Below are positions 25,082 to 31,200 of a stretch of 32,234 nt of DNA, one piece after another (position 1 is the first letter of the stretch; every line of letters starts with the position of its first letter). The stretch lies in NCBI GenBank assembly GCA_004556975.1, contig SFFD01000012.1, positions 1 to 32,234 on the forward strand, written 5' to 3'. The position numbers and the translations under genes are program-made. Below the pieces are notes generated by a model. It was given only the letters and a program-made list of their open reading frames with translations, had not been told where the DNA came from and did no database searches. The DNA comes from Oscillospiraceae bacterium (lineage in GTDB: Bacteria; Bacillota; Clostridia; Oscillospirales; Ruminococcaceae).

Positions 25082-26683
25082 TTGCAAAAACGGCTGATAA
25101 GCTTCTTTTGCATATTTTTATGCGCCCTCGGCGCCGTAGCACTTCGGATTGTATACCTTGAAAGGGGCGGTGAAGCCGCCGGCGCGGCGGTGATTCAAAG
25201 CAGCCGAACCATTTCGGTTGCGCAAAGCCGCGCGGGAATATATGACAGAAACGGAAGGCCCCTCGTAAATAGAAGCTTTGAATGGAAGGCACTCGTCTTT
25301 CCGGAGGAAGCGGATCTTTCCGTGCTCAAGGATTATGTTAATGACGAAAGCTTCATTGAAACGGCAAAAGACGGTCTTCCCGTTGTGGTGGATACAGGCG
25401 GAAAGATAATTGAGGGGCCGGGCGTTTATAACTTTAAAACGCCCCGGCGCTATTCGGAAAATCAGCTTGCGGCGCATATAATCGGATATATAAACGACGG
25501 GGCCGGAGCATCGGGAATTGAAAAGGCCTATGACGGGCTGCTTGCGTCCGAAGGCCCCAAATCCACCGTAACATATTATACCGATGGCCGCGGCCGGCTT
25601 CTTTACGGCGAAAAAACAGCTTTTAGCACAGACGGAGCGGAAAGAAAAAGCGGCGTGATGCTCACTTTGAGCACGGAGATTCAAAAGGCTGCGGAGGCGG
25701 CGCTGAAAGACAGCCTTGAAAAGGGCGCCGCAGTTGTTATGGATGCTCAAACCGGGGAAATTCTTGCGGCAGCTTCTGTTCCGTGCTTTGACCCGGGCAA
25801 TGTTGCGGTCTCTCTCGGCGCAAAGGATTCTCCTTTCGTAAACCGTGCTTTTTCGGCATACACGGTCGGCTCGACCTGGAAGCTTGTGGTGGCTGCGGCG
25901 GCTCTTGAAAACGGCGAGACGCCGGCAAGAAAATATGACTGCAAAAGCAGCATTACGGTGGATGGGGTGGAATTTCACTGCCACTGGGAATTCGGTCACG
26001 GAAAAATCGATATGCCTGCGGCACTCAGGGTTTCATGCAACCCGTATTTTATCGACCTTGGGCTTTCCGTCGGTGCGGATAAAATCATTGAAATGGCAGA
26101 AAATCTTGGGTTCGGCGCCTCGGCGGAGCTTGCGCCGGGACTGTTTTCGGCCGCAGGCAATCTTCCCGGTTCAAGCGAGCTTTCGTCAAAGGCGGCGCTT
26201 GCAAGCTTCTCTTTCGGTCAGGGAAAGCTGTTGGCCACCCCCGTGCAGATTGCCGCCCTTGCGGCAGCTGTTGCAAACGGCGGCTTTTCCGTAACGCCGA
26301 AACTTGTGCTTGGAACAACCGATGAAAACGGAAAGCTTTCCGCCGCACCGATTTACGAAAAGAACCGCGTTATGAGCGAAGCTACCGCAAAAAAGCTTAG
26401 AGAAATGATGATAAGCGTTGTTGAAGAGGGCAGCGGTGCAAACGCAAAGCCAAACCGGGGCGGAGCGGGCGGCAAAACCGCCTCTGCCCAAACAGGGCAG
26501 TATGACAAAGACGGAAACGAGATTGTTCACGCCTGGTTTGCGGGGTTTTACCCCGCCGAGGAACCGAAATACGCCATTGCGGTATTTGCCGAGGGAATGA
26601 ATTCCGGCAGCGATTTTGCGGCGCCGGTGTTTAAAAAAATCTGCGACGGAATTGACGGAACAAAAAATGCAGAGGCAAAATAA
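25082..26683 (+). CDS. class B penicillin-binding protein (PBP2/SpoVD/FtsI-like transpeptidase)
   Basis: The 533-residue protein has an N-terminal signal anchor (about residues 5-22), a dimerisation-like domain with AGIYDRNGRPLVNRS, and a transpeptidase domain that crosslinks peptidoglycan outside the membrane. The catalytic S264-T-W-K267 and the SxN motif S318-C-N320 are present. The third motif is K465-T-A467 followed by SAQTG, where KTG is usual. It is short for the class and has no PASTA repeats. The start is TTG, nine bases after GGAG; the ATG at 25063 is in another frame. It is divergent from tRNA-Leu. Whether it serves division, elongation or sporulation cannot be told. Confidence 0.9.
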   Translation: MQKRLISFFCIFLCALGAVALRIVYLERGGEAAGAAVIQSSRTISVAQSRAGIYDRNGRPLVNRSFEWKALVFPEEADLSVLKDYVNDESFIETAKDGLPVVVDTGGKIIEGPGVYNFKTPRRYSENQLAAHIIGYINDGAGASGIEKAYDGLLASEGPKSTVTYYTDGRGRLLYGEKTAFSTDGAERKSGVMLTLSTEIQKAAEAALKDSLEKGAAVVMDAQTGEILAAASVPCFDPGNVAVSLGAKDSPFVNRAFSAYTVGSTWKLVVAAAALENGETPARKYDCKSSITVDGVEFHCHWEFGHGKIDMPAALRVSCNPYFIDLGLSVGADKIIEMAENLGFGASAELAPGLFSAAGNLPGSSELSSKAALASFSFGQGKLLATPVQIAALAAAVANGGFSVTPKLVLGTTDENGKLSAAPIYEKNRVMSEATAKKLREMMISVVEEGSGANAKPNRGGAGGKTASAQTGQYDKDGNEIVHAWFAGFYPAEEPKYAIAVFAEGMNSGSDFAAPVFKKICDGIDGTKNAEAK

Positions 26684-26716
26684 ATTGTTATAAATCTGTT
26701 AAATTGCAATAACCAC

Positions 26717-26745
26717 TTGCTCAAAAGTAAAAAATGTGCTATCAT
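26717..26745 (+). promoter_or_regulatory. promoter of the small membrane protein gene
   Basis: TTGCTC (26717-26722) and TATCAT (26740-26745) are separated by 17 bases, about 32 bases before the proposed ribosome binding site of the downstream gene. Confidence 0.6.
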
Positions 26746-26783
26746 TATCCTATGAAAGAATGCGGAAAGGAAGGCGCGAACCA

Positions 26784-27125
26784 ATGAGCATAACAAAATC
26801 CATAGAAGCAATGCGCAAAATCGTCTGCATGTATGACAAAATTCAAACAAAAAAAGATAAAATCCGGAATAAGGCAGGAAAAGCCTTATCCGTAATGAAA
26901 GGCGGTAATAAAATGAAATTCGGAACCATTATCGGAATTGTTGTGGGCGCAATCACCCTTATTGCGGCGGGCGCTGCGGCAATGTATGTTTTCCTCAACG
27001 GTTTCCCCTGCTGCAAAAACGGCTGCTGCGAAGACGAGGATCTTTATGACGAGTTCCCGGAAGAAGCAAGCGACAACAACGAAGAGCCTGCGGAAGAGGT
27101 TCCTTCGGAGGAAGCAGCAGAATAA
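26784..27125 (+). CDS. small single-pass membrane protein with acidic tail
   Basis: I do not recognise this 113-residue product. It has a basic N-terminal part (residues 1-46), one hydrophobic segment at about 47-70, two cysteine pairs (76-77 and 81-82) right after it, and a strongly acidic tail rich in Glu to the end. The membrane segment GIIVG-type glycine spacing resembles small YtxH-like proteins, but there is no firm match. AAGGAAGG precedes the ATG at 26784; an upstream in-frame start at 26736 falls inside the promoter, and a later ATG (MKGGNK) is possible. It has a promoter of its own and sits just before the SRP RNA. Confidence 0.65.
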   Translation: MSITKSIEAMRKIVCMYDKIQTKKDKIRNKAGKALSVMKGGNKMKFGTIIGIVVGAITLIAAGAAAMYVFLNGFPCCKNGCCEDEDLYDEFPEEASDNNEEPAEEVPSEEAAE

Positions 27126-27134
27126 TTTTTCTGG

Positions 27135-27300
27135 ATAGCAAAGACTGCGCGGACGCGCACTTTGTCATGCGGTATACGGGTCCTGTGCGACAAAAAGCCG
27201 TGAACCATGTCAGGCGGGGAACCGAGCAGCATTAAGCGGTATTTTTGGGTGCCGCAGATCAATCTGTATGCCGTGTGACAAAGTGCATGTCTGCGCTATT
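27135..27300 (+). ncRNA. ffs: signal recognition particle RNA (4.5S-like)
   Basis: The conserved Ffh-binding domain IV is clear at about 27190-27240: GTCAGG on one side, a GGAA tetraloop closed by CGG/CCG, and GAGCAGC on the other. A long extended rod follows from pairing GCACTTTGTCA (27157-27167) with TGACAAAGTGC (27276-27286) and GCGGTATAC with GTATGCCGT. The ends are set by ATAGC/GCTAT pairing and are approximate. There is no room or sequence for a Bacillus-type Alu domain. TTTTT follows as a terminator. Position just before dnaX is common in Firmicutes. Confidence 0.9.
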
Positions 27301-27335
27301 TTTATGCCGGCAGATGTTTTGAAAGGAGAGGCTTT

Positions 27336-28958
27336 ATGTATCAGGCGCTTTACCGCAAATACCGTCCGCGCTTTTTTAAAGATGTTGCGGGACAGGAGCA
27401 CATAACCTCCGTCCTTGCAAAAGAAGTGGCGGAGCATACCTTCGGGCATGCGTATATTTTTACCGGAAGCCGCGGAATAGGCAAAACCACCTGCGCAAAA
27501 ATTCTTGCAAAGGCTGTTAACTGCCCGAATGAGCATGACGGCGAGCCCTGCGGCGAATGTGCCGTATGCAGGGGAATCGACGACGGTTCCTTGCTTGATG
27601 TAACCGAAATGGACGCCGCAAGCAACAGAAATATTGACGACATCCGCGACCTTCGCGCCGAAGCAAATTTCACTCCGGCGGTGGCAAAGTACCGCGTATA
27701 TATCATAGACGAAGCACATATGCTCACCAAAGAGGCAGCCAACGCTTTGCTTAAAATTATGGAGGAACCGCCGGAGCATGTAATATTTATTCTTGCCACA
27801 ACGGAGGTATATAAGCTTCCTGCAACGATTCTTTCCCGCTGTATGCGCTTTGATTTCAAGCGGATGCAGCCGCAGGTCATTGCGGAGCGGGTCAAGTTCG
27901 TATGCAAAATGGAGCATATTGAAATTGATGACGGCGCGGCGCAGCTTATCGGTGAAATTGCAGACGGCGGAATGCGCGACGCGCTTTCTCTGCTTGATAT
28001 CTGCCGCGCAGATGAGCATATTACCGTCGAAACCGTAAGCCGCTGTGCAGGTCTTGCCGGAAGAGAGTATCTTTTCGAGCTTGCGGACTGCGTTGCAAAA
28101 AGAGATACCCACGCGGTGCTTGAAACGGTGGAAAGACTCTATCAAAGCTCCGCAGACGTAGCAAGGCTTTGCGATGAAATGATAAACCACTTCAGAAGCC
28201 TTATGATTGTTTCCTGCTCAAAAGATGCGGCTTCAATTCTGAAGGTGCTTCCGAAAGAAATGGAACGTCTTAAAGAACAGGCAAAAAGCATTTCTCAAAC
28301 CGATATATTCTACTGCATATCCGTTTTACAGGAAGCAACGGCAAAAATGGCAAAAAGCGCCTCAAAACGCCTTGAATTTGAACTGGCTATGGTCAAGCTT
28401 TGTTCGCCGGAGCTTTCTCAGTCTTCGGAAGCGCTTCTTGCAAGAATAGAAAAGCTTGAAAATGAAATTGCCGTGCTAAAAGCGCGCTGTGCGGTTCAGG
28501 CCGGCGACACGGCGGCTTACGCTGCGGCAAAAACAGCTGCGGAAGAGCAAAAAAATGCTGCCGAAACGCCTAAACCCGATGAAACGGCGTCCGGGAACAT
28601 AAAAATGTCCCCCGCTTCGGAAGGCGCAGGTGAAAGCGCCGCAGTAAAGCCCTTTGCGGAATGGAATGCGGTTCTTGACATTCTGAACAGCCGTGATAAA
28701 ATGCTTTTTGTATTGCTTTCCGGCTCTAAAGCCTATGAAAGCGGAAACCGTATACTTATCGACTCGGCAAACGATACATTCATTCCGTATATGCAAAAAA
28801 GCCAGGACGCCAACGAACGTATAAAGGCCGCCATTGCAGAAGCCTGCGGCAAACGCTATGGAATAGGTCCGTATAAAAAGGCGGAAAAGAAATCTGAAAA
28901 CGATCCTCTTGCGCAGCTGGAGCAGCGGGCAAGACTTTCCGGAATTGAACTTTTATAA
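27336..28958 (+). CDS. dnaX: DNA polymerase III subunits gamma and tau
   Basis: The 540-residue protein is the clamp-loader ATPase subunit of the replicase. Walker A GSRGIGKT is at residues 44-51, the zinc-binding cysteines are C63, C72, C75 and C78, Walker B is VYIIDEAHML, and the SRC motif sits in TILSRCMRFDF. Domain III continues to about residue 360. A low-complexity Ala/Glu/Lys linker and a tau-specific C-terminal domain follow. AAAGGAG precedes the ATG. In the linker a run of seven A residues (28549-28555) could allow frameshifting to a gamma-like product (see findings). It is followed by ybaB and recR in the usual order. Confidence 0.97.
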   Translation: MYQALYRKYRPRFFKDVAGQEHITSVLAKEVAEHTFGHAYIFTGSRGIGKTTCAKILAKAVNCPNEHDGEPCGECAVCRGIDDGSLLDVTEMDAASNRNIDDIRDLRAEANFTPAVAKYRVYIIDEAHMLTKEAANALLKIMEEPPEHVIFILATTEVYKLPATILSRCMRFDFKRMQPQVIAERVKFVCKMEHIEIDDGAAQLIGEIADGGMRDALSLLDICRADEHITVETVSRCAGLAGREYLFELADCVAKRDTHAVLETVERLYQSSADVARLCDEMINHFRSLMIVSCSKDAASILKVLPKEMERLKEQAKSISQTDIFYCISVLQEATAKMAKSASKRLEFELAMVKLCSPELSQSSEALLARIEKLENEIAVLKARCAVQAGDTAAYAAAKTAAEEQKNAAETPKPDETASGNIKMSPASEGAGESAAVKPFAEWNAVLDILNSRDKMLFVLLSGSKAYESGNRILIDSANDTFIPYMQKSQDANERIKAAIAEACGKRYGIGPYKKAEKKSENDPLAQLEQRARLSGIELL

Positions 28959-28963
28959 TACCC

Positions 28964-28992
28964 TTGCCAAGAGCGGGTATTGCGATTATAAT
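28964..28992 (+). promoter_or_regulatory. promoter of ybaB-recR-smpB, within an inverted repeat
   Basis: TTGCCA (28964-28969) and TATAAT (28987-28992) are separated by 17 bases. The inverted repeat AATACCC (28957-28963) / GGGTATT (28975-28981) overlaps the -35 region and spacer; it could be an operator or a weak dnaX terminator. Confidence 0.6.
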
Positions 28993-29029
28993 ATAGTATT
29001 ATATATTTGATTTATCGGAGGAATATTAT

Positions 29030-29377
29030 ATGAAAGCACATCTTCCCCAGGGATTCGGCGGCGGCCCTTCCAATATGCAGGGCGTCATCAAACAGGCGCA
29101 GAAAATGCAGGAACGCATGGCGGAGCTTCAGGCGGAGCTTGACGAAAGAGAGTACGATTTTACCGTCGGCGGCGGAATGATTACCATAAAGATGAACGGC
29201 AAAAAAGAAATGCAGAGCATTGAAATCAAGCCGGAGGTTGTTGACCCCGACGACATCGAGATGCTTCAGGACCTTATCGTTGCCGGAGTAAACGAGGCTA
29301 TTTCCTCCATTGAAAAAACCAACAACGACGAAATGTCCAAAGTTACCGGAAATCTTAATATTCCCGGAATGTTCTGA
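29030..29377 (+). CDS. nucleoid-associated protein, YbaB/EbfC family
   Basis: The 115-residue protein has the family blocks IKQAQKMQERMAELQAEL, VGGGMITIKMNGK and ATYPE-equivalent DPDDIEMLQDLIVAGVNEA. These small dimers bind DNA and are linked to nucleoid organisation and to recombination with RecR. The first twenty residues (PQGFGGGP) are Gly-rich and flexible. GGAGG lies seven bases before the ATG. The order dnaX-ybaB-recR is conserved in bacteria. Confidence 0.95.
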   Translation: MKAHLPQGFGGGPSNMQGVIKQAQKMQERMAELQAELDEREYDFTVGGGMITIKMNGKKEMQSIEIKPEVVDPDDIEMLQDLIVAGVNEAISSIEKTNNDEMSKVTGNLNIPGMF

Positions 29378-29396
29378 TTAAAGCCGGAGCGATAAT

Positions 29397-29996
29397 ATGA
29401 ATTACAGCGTGCTTCCGCTGACGAAGCTTACCGAATGTTTTGCGCGGTTGCCCGGAATAGGAAGAAAAAGCGCCCAGAGGCTTGCTTTTCATATCCTTCG
29501 TATGCCGGAGGAAGAGGCAAAGGCTTTTGCAAACGCGATTCTTGAAGCAAGGGAAAAAATCGGTTATTGCGAAATATGCAAAAACATAACCGATACACCG
29601 CGCTGCGCCATCTGCAGCGATGAAACCAGGGATAAATCCACCGTTTGCGTTGTGGAGGATTCCAGGGATGTCATCGCGATAGAACGAACAAAGGAATATC
29701 ACGGGCTTTACCATGTTCTCGGCGGGCTTATTTCCCCCATGGACGGTATCGGCCCCGAAAATCTGTTTATAAAAGAGCTTTTGGCACGGCTTGGCGACGG
29801 CACCGTGAAGGAGGTCATTATGGCGACAAACCCCACGGTTGAGGGCGAAGCCACGGCAATGTATCTTTCACGGCTGATAAAGCCTATGGGCATTAAGGTT
29901 TCCCGTCTTGCTTACGGAATCCCCGTGGGCGGCAACCTTGAATATGCAGACGAAGTTACCCTTTACCGCGCTATTGAAGGCAGAAGCCTTATGTAA
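29397..29996 (+). CDS. recR: recombination mediator protein RecR
   Basis: The 199-residue protein works with RecO (and RecF) to load RecA at gaps. It shows the N-terminal helix-hairpin-helix LPGIGRKSAQRLAFH, a zinc finger C-x2-C-x8-C-x2-C beginning CEICKN, a TOPRIM domain with VVEDSRDVIAIE and GLYHVLGG, and the C-terminal Walker-B-like LAYGIPVGGNLEYAD. Length is normal. It follows ybaB by 19 bases. Confidence 0.97.
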   Translation: MNYSVLPLTKLTECFARLPGIGRKSAQRLAFHILRMPEEEAKAFANAILEAREKIGYCEICKNITDTPRCAICSDETRDKSTVCVVEDSRDVIAIERTKEYHGLYHVLGGLISPMDGIGPENLFIKELLARLGDGTVKEVIMATNPTVEGEATAMYLSRLIKPMGIKVSRLAYGIPVGGNLEYADEVTLYRAIEGRSLM

Positions 29997-30035
29997 TGCG
30001 AACGCGGCAAAATAAAGCCGAAAGGAGGCGGAAAA

Positions 30036-30500
30036 ATGGAGCAGAAAAGCATAAAATCCATTGCAAAAAACAAGAAAGCCGGTCATGATTATTTTATTGA
30101 CGACAGCTACGAAGCGGGAATAGAGCTTTTCGGTACGGAGGTTAAAAGCATCCGCGCCGGTCAGGTGAATCTTAAAGACAGCTGGTGCGACATTAAAAAC
30201 GGCGAGATTTTTGTGAACGGAATGCACATAAGCCCCTATGAAAAGGGAAATATATTTAACCGTGACCCAAACCGCAGCCGCCGCCTTCTTATGCATCGGC
30301 GCGAAATCAGCAAGCTTTACGGCCTTGTTCAGCAGCAGGGCGTTGCCCTGATTCCGCTTGAAATGTATTTCAGCGGTTCGCGCGTAAAGGTAAAGGTTGG
30401 GCTTTGCCGCGGCAAAAAGCTTTATGACAAGCGCGATGATATGGCAAAGCGCGCAGCAGAAAGAGATATTGAAAGGAGTCTTAAAGAGAGAAACAGATGA
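30036..30500 (+). CDS. smpB: SsrA-binding protein SmpB
   Basis: The 154-residue protein escorts tmRNA to stalled ribosomes. It carries the conserved IELFGTEVKSIRAGQVNL, SWCDIKNGEIFVNGMHI, YEKGNIFN and LIPLEMYF blocks and the basic C-terminal tail RDDMAKRAAERDIERSLKE, which reads the empty mRNA channel. AGGAGG precedes the ATG. Its partner RNA gene starts 38 bases after the stop, a common linkage in Firmicutes. Confidence 0.97.
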   Translation: MEQKSIKSIAKNKKAGHDYFIDDSYEAGIELFGTEVKSIRAGQVNLKDSWCDIKNGEIFVNGMHISPYEKGNIFNRDPNRSRRLLMHRREISKLYGLVQQQGVALIPLEMYFSGSRVKVKVGLCRGKKLYDKRDDMAKRAAERDIERSLKERNR

Positions 30501-30537
30501 ATTCTCTCCCTAAAGGAATCTCCTCATATATAAATAT

Positions 30538-30885
30538 GGGGGCGTAAAGGTTTCGACGGAGGTCTTGAGGTATATATAGCGGGTAGAAGCGCCCAGCCTT
30601 CTATAAAATGGGCAAAAACAATAAACGCTAACGATAATTTAGCTTACGCGGCCTAATTAGGCCTGCCGTCTTGCCGGTGAGTACCGTGGCACCGGGCCAA
30701 GGCGTCGACTAACGGTGAACGATGGCGGAAGCTTCTTCCGTACCGCCATTGTATAAGGAAGATACCGCATGCGGCGGTTTGGCTGCCGTCTGCCGCCTGC
30801 GGGAACCTTAAACAACAGCCTGCACCCGGAGAAGTATATACGGATGGGCTTTCGGACAGGGGTTCGACTCCCCTCGCCTCCACCA
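30538..30885 (+). ncRNA. ssrA: transfer-messenger RNA
   Basis: The 348-base gene is a one-piece tmRNA. The 5' end GGGGGCG pairs with CGCCTCC at the 3' end (one G-T), followed by discriminator A and encoded CCA. The T-arm reads GGGGTTCGACTCCCC. Near the 5' end is the conserved GGTTTCGACGG. The tag frame GCT-AAC-GAT-AAT-TTA-GCT-TAC-GCG-GCC-TAA lies at 30627-30656 and encodes ANDNLAYAA, preceded on the protein by the alanine carried by tmRNA. The tag end AYAA is a variant of the common ALAA. Hairpins after the stop agree with the pseudoknot region. Confidence 0.96.
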
Positions 30886-30892
30886 AAAAGTC

Positions 30893-30944
30893 CTTACTCG
30901 AACCCTTGTCCAAAAGCAAGGTGTCGTGCGAGGGCTTTTTTTAT
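30893..30944 (+). terminator. terminator of tmRNA
   Basis: Just after the CCA end, CTCG pairs with CGAG and CCTTG with CAAGG in an imperfect hairpin, and GGGC is followed by seven T residues. Confidence 0.7.
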
Positions 30945-30945
30945 T

Positions 30946-31164
30946 AATTCCTGAAGTCCGGTCGATGGGGTGCTCGCGTAGATCAACAGGGGCATTCTTG
31001 CCGCAATGTTCCGGGATTCCTTTCTTTTTTGGGAAACGAGGATTACAGCCTTTTGCATAATCTTTCTTCTGTTGCAGGTGGCAGTAAGCAAACATAAGCG
31101 TAATAAACGGCACCTTAAGACAATTATCGCCTCTTGCCTGCTAGATTATTTATCTGTTAAGCCT
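30946..31164. other. unassigned stretch between tmRNA and the next gene
   Basis: No gene could be supported here. On the minus strand two overlapping frames stay open across most of it: one contains FITLMFAYCHLQQKKDYAKG, the other TATCNRRKIMQKAVILVS. Neither has a ribosome site or a family I recognise. The stretch could be a remnant of an inserted element or plain intergenic DNA. Confidence 0.4.
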
Positions 31165-31170
31165 TATAAT
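31165..31170 (+). promoter_or_regulatory. -10 box before the zinc-repeat endonuclease gene
   Basis: A perfect TATAAT lies 30 bases before the ATG at 31201. At 17 bases upstream the -35 position reads TAGATT, a weak match. A GAGGGGG ribosome site at 31186-31192 follows. Confidence 0.45.
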
Positions 31171-31200
31171 ATTCACTACGATAGTGAGGGGGTCTTGATT

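Noticed and set aside
27210..28190. Minus-strand open frame of 326 codons
   Set aside because: Antisense to the SRP RNA and dnaX, both of which are firmly identified.
30653..31113. Minus-strand frames containing GVEPLSESPSVYTSPGAG and RRGESNPCPKAHPY
   Set aside because: These are the familiar spurious proteins called from the strand opposite to tmRNA; the RNA structure explains the conservation.
31006..31200. In-frame upstream extension of the zinc-repeat gene starting MFRDSFLFWE
   Set aside because: The -10 box (31165-31170) and the GAGGGGG ribosome site lie within it, and it reads as a hydrophobic stretch unlike the modular protein. The ATG at 31201 is better.
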